Notes: generated from the letters alone by a model not told the origin. 64,000 nt of DNA from Sphingobium sp. EM0848 (GCF_013375555.1 NZ_JABXWB010000001.1:2108001-2172000); one strand, 5' to 3'. Numbered from the stretch's first letter, positions 28,026 to 37,442 are shown. A program made the numbers and translations.

Positions 28026-28637
28026 TCAGGGGACTATAGGCAAAAATCCGGCACCTTGCAGGGCCTCTTTCGCCATAGCGACAGAAATCTTACGTCCAGA
28101 TGACAGGGCAGCTTCGTCCAGCAGCCGCGTCACCGCCGCGATCACCGTATAGCTGCGCTCGATCCGGCGCAGAAGCCAGTCGGGCAGGTCGGCGGCATAA
28201 TTCGCCCCCGCCGAAGCGAGCGGCCGTTCGATCAGCGCATGGGCCAGCGCCTCATCCGGCTCCTCGATCGCGACATGCGGCGCGGCGGCAAGGCGGGACC
28301 GCAGGTCGGGCAAGGCGACCTGCCATTTTTCGGGCGATGCCGCACCGATCAGCAACAGGGGATGCCGCGCCGTCTGCGCTTCATTCCACGCGTTGAACAG
28401 CATCTGCTCATCCTGCCCCTGCGCATCGTCGATCACCGTCCCGCCGCTCATCGCGACAAAATGGCGGCCCAGCGTCGAACGCCCGGACAGAGGCGGCCCG
28501 CTGAGCACGCTGATCGCCAGCGGCCAGTTCTGCCAGTTTTCCAGATGGCGAACGGCGATGCGATTGGCGTCGCTGACCAGGAAGGCGTCACCCGTCCCCT
28601 GGCCCGGCCGGTCGAACGGCAGGCTGATCTGTCTCAT
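28026..28637 (-). CDS. hdaA: DnaA-related regulatory protein HdaA
   Basis: 203 residues, a short AAA+ protein of the Hda group: [11 protein letters not shown] (a clamp-binding QISLPF motif at the very start), P-loop SGPPLSGRSTLGRHF, Walker B GTVIDDAQG, and a C-terminal helical lid (YTVIAAVTRLLDEAAL). Hda with the beta clamp triggers ATP hydrolysis on DnaA after replication starts. Overlaps the DUF2066 gene by 4 bases. Confidence 0.9.
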   Translation of the reverse strand: MRQISLPFDRPGQGTGDAFLVSDANRIAVRHLENWQNWPLAISVLSGPPLSGRSTLGRHFVAMSGGTVIDDAQGQDEQMLFNAWNEAQTARHPLLLIGAASPEKWQVALPDLRSRLAAAPHVAIEEPDEALAHALIERPLASAGANYAADLPDWLLRRIERSYTVIAAVTRLLDEAALSSGRKISVAMAKEALQGAGFLPIVP

Positions 28638-29938
28638 TGCGCCGGTGCGGCCCCCGTCGCGGCAGCGGCCTGCCGCCTGATACGCAGCGTGTTGCCCGAC
28701 ACCGCCACGCCATAGCCCCGCGACTGGAGCGCCGCCTTCAGCGCATCGATCGTGCCGTCGAAGCTCACCTGCATGACAGAGGTGCCGCCCAGCGCCAGAC
28801 TGCTGGTCGCTGCCGAGCGCACACCGGGAATTGAGCGCAACGCGGCTTCGCCCTGCGTCACCGAGCCGACATCGGGCGTGTCGAACTGGATCGCGAAGCT
28901 GCCTGTGGTCGCGGCGGGCGTGGGAGCATTCAGCTCTTCGACCGGCTGCTCCGACCCATTCTCGATATCCAGCGCGTCAGGATTGACCGGCTCCTCGATG
29001 ATCAGCGACGGGTCCGGCCGCAGACGGCCATCGTTCAGCGCCTGGGTGTAGAGCTGATCGATCCGCTGGGCCGCCTGATCCAGCATCTGCGGAATCGCGC
29101 TCTCATTGGAGGCACGGAGCGAGAAGCTGCCGATCAGGCTGTCATCCGGGCCATAGCGCGCGGTGAAGGTGCCGGTCACGGGACCGCCGGGATATTGGCG
29201 GTCAAGCCGGGCGATGGGAATCACCACGTCCGCCGCACCGTATTGGTCGAGCAGGACCCGCCACCACAGCCGCCCGCGCCGCCCGGTCTGCCCGGCATTC
29301 AGCAGGACTGGATCGGCAATCGACCCGGCCACGCGCACATAGTCGATGGCGCTGTCGCCGGTGCGGAAACGCGCCCACGCCTTTTGCCATTCATTGATGC
29401 GCTCATAGGAAACCGCAGAGCCGCCGTCCCACATCACCGGGATCACCAGCAAGGGCGGCGAATGCACGACATTGCTGCCGGTCACGCCCAGCAGTTGCCC
29501 GGTGCGCGCGCGGTCGAACATGATGCCCAGCGTCGCGACATAGCGCGTGGGACCGGACTGCTCATATTCGATCTCAATGCCGGAGATCATGCCTTCCAAC
29601 TGCGAATCGGACAGGCCCGGCGCGCCGGCGCCGTCATGGGTCCGCGCCCACAGCATCTGCCACGCCCGGCGCTGCGCCAGCCGCCATCCGGCCTGGCGCG
29701 CGCTCGCCGCATCCTTGGCGAAGACATCGACCTTGACGTGGCTCACCTGAAAATCGCCGCCGCTGGCGATGGGGGGCACGCCGCGTTCCCCCTCCATCTG
29801 CGCGAACAGCGCGGCTGCGGCGAGACCGAGCGCGATCGCGCCCAGAATCTGGAGCGGTCGCGCCAGCACTCGAAAATGCGCGCGAATCAGGTTCAGAGGC
29901 CGAAAGGAAAGGCCGCGAAGGACAATAGGCAGGCTCAC
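28634..29938 (-). CDS. DUF2066 domain protein, membrane-anchored
   Basis: 434 residues from a GTG at 29938, chosen because AAGGA lies 6 bases ahead. An N-terminal hydrophobic helix ([16 protein letters not shown]) is followed by a DUF2066-like domain ([30 protein letters not shown]). The C-terminal 70 residues ([38 protein letters not shown]) look like a small ferredoxin-like fold. The function is unknown; location beside hda and purM is conserved in proteobacteria. An earlier ATG at 30040 would overlap purM and seems less likely. Confidence 0.75.
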   Translation of the reverse strand: MSLPIVLRGLSFRPLNLIRAHFRVLARPLQILGAIALGLAAAALFAQMEGERGVPPIASGGDFQVSHVKVDVFAKDAASARQAGWRLAQRRAWQMLWARTHDGAGAPGLSDSQLEGMISGIEIEYEQSGPTRYVATLGIMFDRARTGQLLGVTGSNVVHSPPLLVIPVMWDGGSAVSYERINEWQKAWARFRTGDSAIDYVRVAGSIADPVLLNAGQTGRRGRLWWRVLLDQYGAADVVIPIARLDRQYPGGPVTGTFTARYGPDDSLIGSFSLRASNESAIPQMLDQAAQRIDQLYTQALNDGRLRPDPSLIIEEPVNPDALDIENGSEQPVEELNAPTPAATTGSFAIQFDTPDVGSVTQGEAALRSIPGVRSAATSSLALGGTSVMQVSFDGTIDALKAALQSRGYGVAVSGNTLRIRRQAAAATGAAPAQ

Positions 29939-30029
29939 GCGCGTCCTTTTGGCGGGATTTGGCCCCTCTGCCAAGCGGCAACCCATTTCCCGTTCCGTTT
30001 TCCTTCCTATTGTTCTAGGGCGCTGGGCC

Positions 30030-31124
30030 ATGAGCGACACCGAATCCTATAGCTACGCCAAGGCTGGCGTCGACATCGCCGCAGGCAATGCGCTGGTCCG
30101 CGCCATCGCCCCGCTTGCCAAGGCCACCCGCCGCCCCGGCGCCGATGCCGAACTGGGCGGCTTTGGCGGCTTCTTCGACCTGAAGGCCGCCGGCTATGAC
30201 GACCCGCTGCTGGTCGCGGCCAATGACGGCGTCGGCACCAAACTGAAGCTGGCCATCGACCACAACGCCCATGATGGCGTGGGCATCGATCTGGTCGCCA
30301 TGTGCGCCAACGACCTGATCGTGCAGGGCGCCGAGCCGCTGTTCTTCCTCGACTATTACGCCACCGGCAAGCTGGAGAGCGGCGTTGCCGAACGCGTGAT
30401 CGCGGGCATTGCGGAAGGCTGCAAGCAGGCCGGCTGCGCCCTGATCGGCGGCGAAACCGCCGAAATGCCGGGCATGTACGGGCCGGGCGACTATGACCTT
30501 GCCGGTTTCTGCGTCGGCGCGGTGGAACGCAGCAAGGCGCTGACCGGAAACAAGGTGAAGGCGGGCGACGTGCTGATCGGCCTCACCTCCTCGGGCGTGC
30601 ATTCGAACGGCTTCTCGCTGGTTCGCCGCCTCGCCGCCGACAAGGGCTGGAAGCTCGACCGTCCGGCGATCTTCGACAATGAAGTGCTGCTGATCGACGC
30701 GCTGATGGCGCCGACGCGCATCTATGTGAAGTCGCTGCTGCCGCTGGTGCGCGATGGCAAGATCAACGCGCTCGCCCACATCACCGGCGGCGGCCTGCTG
30801 GAAAACATCCCACGCGTCCTGCCCGAAGGCTGCCATGCCACGGTCGATGCGGATGGTTGGGAGCAGCCCCGGCTGATGGCCTTCCTCCAGGCGCAGGGTC
30901 ATATCGAACCGGAGGAAATGGCCCGCACCTTCAACTGCGGTGTCGGCATGGTGCTAGCGGTGGATGCGGACGTTGCCGATGCCGTGACCGCCGAACTGGA
31001 AGCCGCAGGCGAAACGGTGGTCCGCGTAGGGACGATCGAAGCGGGCGAAAAGGGCTGCACGGTCAAGGGAAGCCAGGGCACATGGAGCGCCAAGGCCGAC
31101 TGGACCGCCACGCATCTGGGCTGA
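30030..31124 (+). CDS. purM: Phosphoribosylformylglycinamidine cyclo-ligase (AIR synthase)
   Basis: Makes aminoimidazole ribonucleotide in purine synthesis. 364 residues with [15 protein letters not shown], the Mg-ATP loop [11 protein letters not shown] and [20 protein letters not shown]. The ATG at 30030 starts the family-conserved [12 protein letters not shown]. Only 4 bases separate it from purN; the two catalyse nearby steps. Divergent to the DUF2066/hdaA operon. Confidence 0.96.
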   Translation: MSDTESYSYAKAGVDIAAGNALVRAIAPLAKATRRPGADAELGGFGGFFDLKAAGYDDPLLVAANDGVGTKLKLAIDHNAHDGVGIDLVAMCANDLIVQGAEPLFFLDYYATGKLESGVAERVIAGIAEGCKQAGCALIGGETAEMPGMYGPGDYDLAGFCVGAVERSKALTGNKVKAGDVLIGLTSSGVHSNGFSLVRRLAADKGWKLDRPAIFDNEVLLIDALMAPTRIYVKSLLPLVRDGKINALAHITGGGLLENIPRVLPEGCHATVDADGWEQPRLMAFLQAQGHIEPEEMARTFNCGVGMVLAVDADVADAVTAELEAAGETVVRVGTIEAGEKGCTVKGSQGTWSAKADWTATHLG

Positions 31125-31128
31125 TCCG

Positions 31129-32094
31129 ATGCAAAAGGCCCCAATGCAAAAAGCCAAGGTCGGGGTTCTGATTTCCGGGCGCGGCTCGAACATGGCGGCG
31201 TTGCTTTACGCCGCCAAGCACCCGTCCTGCCCCTATGAAATCGTGCTGGTCGCCGCCAACGACCCGGAAGCCTCCGGGCTGGCGCTGGCCGCCGCCGAGG
31301 GCATAGCGACCTTCGCGCAAAGCCATAAAGGCATGAAGCGCGCCGAGTTCGACCGGATCATCGATGCTGAGTTGCGCAAGGCAGGCGCCGAATATGTCGC
31401 GCTGGCCGGTTATATGCGCCTGCTCTCACCGGAGTTCGTCGCGGGGTGGGAAAGCCGGATGCTCAACATCCACCCCAGCCTGCTGCCCAAATATAAGGGC
31501 CTCGACACCCATCAGCGGGCCATCGACGCGGGCGATTCCCATGCGGGCTGCTCGGTCCACATCGTCACCGCCGAACTGGATGACGGCCCCGTCCTCGGCC
31601 AGACCGAAGTCGCGATCCTGCCCGGCGACACCGCCGACAGCCTCGCCGCGCGCATCCTGATGGCGGAACATCAACTCTATTCCCGCACCCTCGCGGATTT
31701 CGTCACCCGCGAACGCCAGCCCGAATGGCTGCTGAACAAGGTCCGCGAACGCGCCTTCGCCCTGCCGCAGGTCGATGAGGTGACATCGCACGGCATGCCC
31801 TGCTTCGGCATCGAGAAGGGCAAGAAATTCGCCTATTTCACGCAGGATCATCATGGCGACGGCATCATCGCCATCCTCGTCAAGACGACCGCCCCCGAAG
31901 AACAGGCGATGCTGATCGAAAGCGATCCGGTCCGCTATTACCGCCCCGCCTATTTCGGGGACGGATGGGTCGGCATCCGCGTCGACCTGGGCGATACGGA
32001 TTGGGATCATATCGGCGACCGCCTGAGCAAAAGCTGGCGCACGGTCGCACCGCGCAAGCTCAGCACCTTGATGGACGCCGCCGATGAATTTTGA
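31129..32094 (+). CDS. purN: Phosphoribosylglycinamide formyltransferase fused to a YjbR/MmcQ-like domain
   Basis: 321 residues, about 110 more than normal PurN. Residues 1-200 are GAR transformylase: VLISGRGSNMAALL, LAGYMRLLSPEFV, NIHPSLLPKYKGLDTHQRA with the catalytic Asn-His pair, and SVHIVTAELDDGPVLGQ. From about residue 203 (EWLLNKVRERAFALPQVDE) to the end (ARKLSTLMD-like PRKLSTLMD) is a DUF661-type YjbR/MmcQ domain, a small DNA-binding-like fold of unknown function. No stop or restart separates them. Alternative ATG at 31144. Confidence 0.9.
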   Translation: MQKAPMQKAKVGVLISGRGSNMAALLYAAKHPSCPYEIVLVAANDPEASGLALAAAEGIATFAQSHKGMKRAEFDRIIDAELRKAGAEYVALAGYMRLLSPEFVAGWESRMLNIHPSLLPKYKGLDTHQRAIDAGDSHAGCSVHIVTAELDDGPVLGQTEVAILPGDTADSLAARILMAEHQLYSRTLADFVTRERQPEWLLNKVRERAFALPQVDEVTSHGMPCFGIEKGKKFAYFTQDHHGDGIIAILVKTTAPEEQAMLIESDPVRYYRPAYFGDGWVGIRVDLGDTDWDHIGDRLSKSWRTVAPRKLSTLMDAADEF

Positions 32095-32152
32095 CGGGTG
32101 CGGGCAATCCGTGCCTTTCCTTTGCGACGGCCCGACCCCACTATAGGCAGCG

Positions 32153-33085
32153 ATGACCGACACCCCCCCTCCCCCGCCCGCCATAGAGATCACCAACCTC
32201 ACCAAGGTCTACAAGGGCGGCAAACGCGCGCTCGACAATATCAACCTGTCGATCCCGCGCGGCCAGATTTACGGCCTGCTCGGCCCCAATGGCGCGGGCA
32301 AGTCGACGACGATCAACATCCTCGCCGGCCTCGTCAACAAGACCAGCGGCACGGCAAGGATCTGGGGCTTCGACATCGACCAGAATCCCCGCAACGCCAA
32401 AAACAGCATCGGCATCGTGCCGCAGGAAATCGTCTTCGATCCCTTCTTCACCCCCTTCGAAACGCTGGAGAATCAGGCCGGCTATTATGGCGTGCCGAAG
32501 GAACGCCGCCGCTCGATGGAATTGCTGCGCGCCGTGCATCTGGAGGACAAGGCCAATGCCTATGCCCGGACGCTCTCGGGCGGCATGAAGCGCCGCCTGC
32601 TGGTGGCCAAGGCGATGGTCCACAGCCCGCCAATCCTGGTGTTGGATGAACCCACCGCCGGGGTCGACGTGCAGCTTCGCCAGCAGCTATGGGCCTATGT
32701 CCGCGAACTCAACCGCCGGGGCGTCACCATCGTGTTGACGACCCACTATCTGGAAGAGGCCGAGGAGTTGTGCGACCGCATCGGCATCATCAACCATGGC
32801 AGGGTCATCACCGACAAACCGACCCGCGAACTGATCGCCATGGCGCAGGAAAAGGTGGTTCAGGTGACCGTCGACCGCGACATCGTCACGCCGCCCGCCG
32901 ACCCCAGCTTCGAGAAGATCGAACTGTCGGACGAACGCACGCTCACCATCACCTATATGAAGAACCGGGCCAATGCCGGACAGGTGCTCTCCGCCGTTCA
33001 GGCGAGCGGCCTCTCCATCGTCGATGTCGTGACCCGCGACCCGGATCTGGAGGATGTGTTCCTCAATCTGACGGCGGCGGCGTGA
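32153..33085 (+). CDS. ABC transporter ATP-binding protein
   Basis: 310 residues. Walker A GPNGAGKSTT, signature LSGGMKRRLLVA, Walker B PPILVLDEPTAGVD and switch His in LTTHYLEEAEE. The C-terminal 80 residues resemble the DUF4162-like tail of ABC-2 type exporters. No permease gene is adjacent: the next gene is the DUF559 unit, then nadB. Its partner must lie elsewhere or has been lost. Stop overlaps the GTG of the DUF559 frame. Confidence 0.9.
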   Translation: MTDTPPPPPAIEITNLTKVYKGGKRALDNINLSIPRGQIYGLLGPNGAGKSTTINILAGLVNKTSGTARIWGFDIDQNPRNAKNSIGIVPQEIVFDPFFTPFETLENQAGYYGVPKERRRSMELLRAVHLEDKANAYARTLSGGMKRRLLVAKAMVHSPPILVLDEPTAGVDVQLRQQLWAYVRELNRRGVTIVLTTHYLEEAEELCDRIGIINHGRVITDKPTRELIAMAQEKVVQVTVDRDIVTPPADPSFEKIELSDERTLTITYMKNRANAGQVLSAVQASGLSIVDVVTRDPDLEDVFLNLTAAA

Positions 33086-33531
33086 GGGAAGAGCCTGGCA
33101 CTCCCCCTCCCGCAGGCGGGAGGGGGCCGGGGGGTGGGCAGGCGCGACAGTTCAAAAGCAGAAACACCTCTCGCGCAAAGTCCCTAAGAAACGAATCTTC
33201 CCCGCCAGAACGCCTCCTCTGGCAGCATCTCCGCAATCGCCAGCTCAACGGCCATAAATTCAGCCGCCAAATGCCGATCGGCCCCTATTTCGCCGATTTC
33301 CTCTGCCGCGAAGCCAAGCTGATCGTCGAACTCGACGGCACGAGCCACGACAACAGAGCTGAATATGATGCCCAGCGGGACGCTTATTGCCGCCAACGGG
33401 GCTTTACCGTCTTGCGCTTTCAGAATGCCGACGTGATAGGGAATCCCGAAGGCGTGTTGTCGCGCATTGCGGCCACGCTGGCGCATTTGCCCACCCCCAA
33501 CCCCTCCCGCCTGCGGGAGGGGAGCGAGTAA
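33082..33531 (+). CDS. DUF559 endonuclease-like protein enclosed by REP repeats
   Basis: 149 residues if started at the GTG in the ABC gene's stop (GTGA overlap), the only in-frame start before the domain. Residues about 22-135 are DUF559, a Vsr/restriction-endonuclease-like fold: RNTSRAKSLRNESSPPERLL, LNGHKFSRQMPIGPYFADF and LIVELDGTSHDNRAEYDAQR, with the acidic Glu/Asp residues expected at the metal site. The first 20 residues are translation of a REP palindrome and the last dozen ([13 protein letters not shown]) translate the second, inverted one, so REP borders extend into the frame. It lies between the ABC gene and nadB, with no link to either. Confidence 0.8.
   Translation: MREEPGTPPPAGGRGPGGGQARQFKSRNTSRAKSLRNESSPPERLLWQHLRNRQLNGHKFSRQMPIGPYFADFLCREAKLIVELDGTSHDNRAEYDAQRDAYCRQRGFTVLRFQNADVIGNPEGVLSRIAATLAHLPTPNPSRLREGSE
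33103..33139 (+). repeat. REP palindrome, left of the DUF559 unit
   Basis: CCCCCTCCCGC and GCGGGAGGGGG around AG (33103-33126), then a G-rich tail ending GGGGTGGGC towards the gene. Confidence 0.88.
33489..33522 (-). repeat. REP palindrome, right of the DUF559 unit, inverted
   Basis: GCCCACCCCCAA tail facing the gene, then CCCCTCCCGC and GCGGGAGGGG around CT. Same element as the left copy but in opposite orientation. Its outer edge supplies GGAG, which lies about 10 bases before the nadB start. Confidence 0.88.
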
Positions 33532-33535
33532 GTCC

Positions 33536-35155
33536 ATGTCCACCATCACCCATGACGTCGTCATCATCGGCTCTGGCGCAGCGGGGCTGACAGCCGCCAT
33601 CAACCTCGCGCAGGATCGCAAGGTCGTGGTTCTCGCCAAGGGCGCGCTCGACGGCGGCTCCACCAACTGGGCGCAGGGCGGCATTGCCGCCGTACTCGAC
33701 GCAGGTGACAGTTTCGAGGCACATGTCGACGACACCATGGTCGCGGGCGCGGGCCTCAACGATCGCAGCACGGTGGAATTCGTCGTATCCGAAGCCCCTG
33801 CCGCGATCGAGCGGCTGGCGGCACTGGGCGTCCCCTTCAATCCTAATGAAGAGGGGGACGGCGAGGAATTCGGCGAACGCTGGCACCTGACGCGCGAGGG
33901 CGGGCACAGCCATCGCCGCATCGTCCATGTCGACGACGCCACCGGCCATGCGGTGCAGGTCGCGCTGCTGAAGGCGGCGCGGGCCAATCCCAACATCACC
34001 CTGCTGGAGGATATGGTCGCCATCGACCTGATCACCGGCCGCCATGGCGAGAAATATTCCGGCGAAGGCCATGTCTGGGGCGTCTACGCCTTCAACAAGA
34101 AGACCAAGCATGTCGACGCGATTCTGGGCCGCGCGACGATCCTGTGCACCGGCGGCGCGGGCCGCACCTATCTCTTCTCCACGGCCCCGCGCGGCGCGAC
34201 CGGCGACGGCATCGCCATGGCCTGGCGCGCGGGCTGCCGCGTCTCCAACATGGAGATGAACCAGTTCCACCCGACCTGCCTCTATAATCTGGAGGTGAAG
34301 AACTTCCTCATCACCGAAGCGGTGCGCGGCGAAGGTGGTCATCTGAAGCTTCCCCCTGGCGTCCCCGGCGGCGGCGAGCGCTTCATGCCCCGATTCGACC
34401 CCCGCGCCGAACTGGCGCCGCGCGATATCGTCGCCCGCGCCATCGACCATGAGATCAAGCGCCTCGGCCTCGATTATGTCCATCTGGACATCAGTCACAA
34501 GCCGCCGGAATTCGTGCGCCAGCATTTCCCGACCATCTATGCGCGCCTGCTCGACCTCGACATCGACATCACCAAGGAACCGATTCCGGTGGTCCCGGCG
34601 CAGCACTACACCTGCGGCGGCGTCATCATCGATCTTGACGGCCGCACCGACCTGCCCGGCCTTTATGCGGCGGGCGAAGTCACCGAAAGCGGCCTGCACG
34701 GCGCCAATCGCCTGGCCTCCAACTCGCTGCTTGAATGCTTCGTCTTCGGCGAGGCGGCGGCCAGACATATCCGCGCCCATTGGGACGAACTGCCCCCGCC
34801 CCCGGCCATCCGCCCCTGGGACGAAAGCCGCGTCACCAACAGCGACGAGGAAGTCATCGTCCAGCATAACTGGAAGGAAATCCGCCGCTTCATGTGGGAC
34901 TATGTCGGCATCGTCCGCACCACCAAGCGGCTGGAGCGCGCCCAGCACCGCGTCGCCCTGCTGGCGCAGGAGGTGGACGAATATTACGGCCATTTCCGCG
35001 TGACCCCGGACCTCATCGAACTGCGCAACCTGCTGGAGGTCGCGCGCCTCGTGGTCCGCTCTGCACTGCATCGGAAGGAAAGCCGGGGGCTGCACTATAC
35101 GCTCGACTATCCCGACATGCTGCCGGAAGCCGTCGACACGGTGCTGGCGCCTTAA
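33536..35155 (+). CDS. nadB: L-aspartate oxidase
   Basis: Oxidises aspartate to iminoaspartate with FAD, first step of NAD synthesis. 539 residues: FAD loop VVIIGSGAAGLTAAI, NWAQGGIAAVLD, FHPTCLYN, QHYTCGGVIID and ESGLHGANRLASNSLLEC, then the helical C-terminal domain. The ATG at 33536 begins the conserved strand; a longer open frame upstream only translates the REP repeat. nadA/nadC are not in the window. Confidence 0.95.
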   Translation: MSTITHDVVIIGSGAAGLTAAINLAQDRKVVVLAKGALDGGSTNWAQGGIAAVLDAGDSFEAHVDDTMVAGAGLNDRSTVEFVVSEAPAAIERLAALGVPFNPNEEGDGEEFGERWHLTREGGHSHRRIVHVDDATGHAVQVALLKAARANPNITLLEDMVAIDLITGRHGEKYSGEGHVWGVYAFNKKTKHVDAILGRATILCTGGAGRTYLFSTAPRGATGDGIAMAWRAGCRVSNMEMNQFHPTCLYNLEVKNFLITEAVRGEGGHLKLPPGVPGGGERFMPRFDPRAELAPRDIVARAIDHEIKRLGLDYVHLDISHKPPEFVRQHFPTIYARLLDLDIDITKEPIPVVPAQHYTCGGVIIDLDGRTDLPGLYAAGEVTESGLHGANRLASNSLLECFVFGEAAARHIRAHWDELPPPPAIRPWDESRVTNSDEEVIVQHNWKEIRRFMWDYVGIVRTTKRLERAQHRVALLAQEVDEYYGHFRVTPDLIELRNLLEVARLVVRSALHRKESRGLHYTLDYPDMLPEAVDTVLAP

Positions 35156-35167
35156 GGCCGATCGCCT

Positions 35168-35208
35168 CGAAAAAAGGTGGCGCAGCGGTCCATCGGCGCT
35201 GCGCCATC
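35168..35208 (-). terminator. Terminator of the alpha/beta hydrolase gene (minus strand)
   Basis: Reading the minus strand, TGGCGCAGCG and CGCTGCGCCA pair across a 9-base loop and are followed by CCTTTTTT. The stem may also slow plus-strand transcripts from nadB, but the T-run is on the minus side. Confidence 0.8.
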
Positions 35209-35283
35209 AGGGGAGGAGTGACGCGGAGAGAGGTGCGTCCATCTCTTGCTAGGCGGGAAACGGCCGTCCGCCTTTGACCGGCG

Positions 35284-36129
35284 TCAAATGGCTTTCAGAA
35301 AATTGCCGAGCGCCGCGTTAAAGCGCGCCGGCTGGTCGTCCATGACCATATGCCCGCTTGGCCCGATGGGCAGCAGCTTCACGTCCCGCTTGCCCGCATA
35401 GGCGGCACGGAAGGTACGGGTGATCGCATTGGCCTGCGCGGCGTCTGCGCCCACGGCATAGACCACCTCCATCGGAGCGGTCAGGCGCGGCAATTGCGGG
35501 CCCAGATCGACATTGGCGAGGTCCCGCAGCGCATTGGCGATAACATCGGGATCGCTCCCCTGCGCGCCCGGCATCTGCGCCAGCATGCCCGCCAGATAGC
35601 TGCGTCCCGCCTTGGTCCCGGTGAAATAATCGCCCAGCTGATCGGCCAGAAAACCCATACCGCTCGCCGTGCCGCCGACCATCGCCGCCCCTTCGGGCAA
35701 CATGTCCACGACCATCAACCGACCCGCCAGCCCTTTGAGGCCCAGCATCATCGCCAGCGTCCCGCCCATGCTATGACCGACGATGGCCGGTCGAACCAGC
35801 CCCGCCGCGCCGATATAGCGGGCGATCTCATCAGCGACCGGCTCCACCAAGGGTCCGCTGGCATTGGCGTCCGCCGCCAGCCCGGCAAAACCCCGCACAT
35901 GCACCAGATGCCAGCGATAGCCCGGAATCGCGCCGATCACGCCATTCCACAGCCCCGGCCCGCTGGCGAGACCGGCGATCAGCACCACGTCGCGCCCCAT
36001 GCCCCGCGTGCTGACCACAATGCGGCGGGAGGCAAAGGGCGCCGCCCAGGCTTCCGGAGCCAAAGCGCCGCCTGCCAGCAACGCCGCCACCCCCTGCATC
36101 ATCCTGCGTCGGTTCATCATGGTCTTCAT
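35284..36129 (-). CDS. Exported alpha/beta hydrolase
   Basis: 281 residues from the ATG at 36129. The N-terminus has MNRRRMMQGVAALLAGGAL, an RR-type (Tat-like) signal peptide. The hydrolase fold is clear: VVLIAGLASGPGLWNG (oxyanion region), nucleophile elbow IVGHSMGGTLAMM with Ser, and C-terminal SGHMVMDDQPARF with His. Substrate unknown, probably an ester. Flanked by nadB and the divergent beta-lactamase-like gene. Confidence 0.87.
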   Translation of the reverse strand: MKTMMNRRRMMQGVAALLAGGALAPEAWAAPFASRRIVVSTRGMGRDVVLIAGLASGPGLWNGVIGAIPGYRWHLVHVRGFAGLAADANASGPLVEPVADEIARYIGAAGLVRPAIVGHSMGGTLAMMLGLKGLAGRLMVVDMLPEGAAMVGGTASGMGFLADQLGDYFTGTKAGRSYLAGMLAQMPGAQGSDPDVIANALRDLANVDLGPQLPRLTAPMEVVYAVGADAAQANAITRTFRAAYAGKRDVKLLPIGPSGHMVMDDQPARFNAALGNFLKAI

Positions 36130-36287
36130 GGTGATCCCTTTTGCAGCATGCTGCCTGAACCTCAACTGAGTTGAAGCAACCGCTGTTCAGGCTCCTTACA
36201 TCCCATTTGTGGAATCGTTCGTCGCATGATTCTTGTCACCCGTCGGTCAACTGAACCCTAATGAACAAGGAGAGTGCGGGGATTTTG

Positions 36288-37433
36288 ATGAAGATTTCGA
36301 ATGGGGGGCGCAATCAGCGTCCGAATGGCGGCTCGGCTCGTCTTATCGTGTTGATGGCGGCGCTTTCGGCCTGCGTCAGCGCGCCGCAGCAACCCTATGC
36401 GCGCGCGACCCCGCCCCCAAGGCCGACGACGGCGACCTATCCGATCAAGCCGGTCGCCAATCCGCCCAAATCCTTCCAGTCACTGAATGTCGATCAGCGC
36501 GAAACGCCGCCGCCCGCGCTGGTGGCCGTGGTCCGCAATCTCGGCCAGAGCTTCCATGGCAAGGTCGGCATCGCCGTCCGCCGGGTGGGCAGCGACTGGA
36601 CCGTCGCCTGGAATGGCAACAGCCTCTTTCCGCAGCAGAGCGTGTCGAAGCTCTGGGTGTCGATGACCTTCCTCGACGCGGTCGACCGGGGCAAGATCCG
36701 CCTCAGCGACAGCACCACCATCACGAAGAAGGACCTGACCCTCTTCCACCAGCCGAGCGCGGCGATGGTCGGCGCCAATGGCTGGACCACCACCTATTCC
36801 GACCTGATGCGCCGCGCCATGACGCAAAGCGACAATACCGCCAACGACACGCTGCTCCGCGCGGTCGGTGGGCCGGATGCGGTGCGCGGCTATCTGGCGC
36901 GACGCTATATCAAGGACATCCGCTTCGGTCCGGGCGAACGCCTGCTGCAATCGGCGACGGCGGGCCTCGACTGGCGGCAGGATTATTCGATCGGCCGCAA
37001 TTTCTACGCCGCCCGGGCCAAGCTGCCCATGTCGGTGCGGGAAAAGGCGCTCGACAATTATCTCGCCAGCCCGCCGGACGGCGCCGCGCCCTCCTCCATC
37101 GTGGAGGCGCTGGCCAAGCTCAAGCAGAACGACATGCTGTCGCCCGCGTCGAGCCAACTCCTGATGTCGATCATGAGCGAGGCCAAGACCGGACCGCAGC
37201 GGATCAAGGGTGGCGTCCCGGCGGGATGGCACTATCTGCACAAGACCGGCACCGGGCAGGAACTTGGCGGGCGGTCGACCGGCTTCAACGACATCGGCAT
37301 CATGACGGCCCCGGACGGCACCAGCTACGCAGTCGCGGTGATGATCGGCAGCACGACCGAGCCGATCCCGACACGGTGGCAGCTGATGCAGGCGGTGGCG
37401 AAGGCGGTCGCGGCGAACCACGAGGAACGGTAA
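36288..37433 (+). CDS. Class A beta-lactamase-like serine hydrolase, lipoprotein
   Basis: About 381 residues. The lipobox LSAC lies after a hydrophobic core (IVLMAALSAC), then a Pro-rich linker. Penicillin-recognising motifs: SVSK (Ser-x-x-Lys nucleophile), SDN in MTQSDNTAND and KTGTG near the end. The omega-loop Glu is not obvious, so it may be a peptidoglycan-related or esterase-like serine hydrolase rather than a true beta-lactamase. ATG at 36288 has GGGG upstream; another ATG lies at 36261. Confidence 0.82.
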   Translation: MKISNGGRNQRPNGGSARLIVLMAALSACVSAPQQPYARATPPPRPTTATYPIKPVANPPKSFQSLNVDQRETPPPALVAVVRNLGQSFHGKVGIAVRRVGSDWTVAWNGNSLFPQQSVSKLWVSMTFLDAVDRGKIRLSDSTTITKKDLTLFHQPSAAMVGANGWTTTYSDLMRRAMTQSDNTANDTLLRAVGGPDAVRGYLARRYIKDIRFGPGERLLQSATAGLDWRQDYSIGRNFYAARAKLPMSVREKALDNYLASPPDGAAPSSIVEALAKLKQNDMLSPASSQLLMSIMSEAKTGPQRIKGGVPAGWHYLHKTGTGQELGGRSTGFNDIGIMTAPDGTSYAVAVMIGSTTEPIPTRWQLMQAVAKAVAANHEER

Positions 37434-37442
37434 GATTCCATT

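Noticed and set aside
36288..37433. True antibiotic-resistance beta-lactamase
   Set aside because: SxxK, SDN and KTG motifs are present but the omega-loop Glu motif is not clear, and the lipoprotein form with long linker differs from known resistance enzymes.
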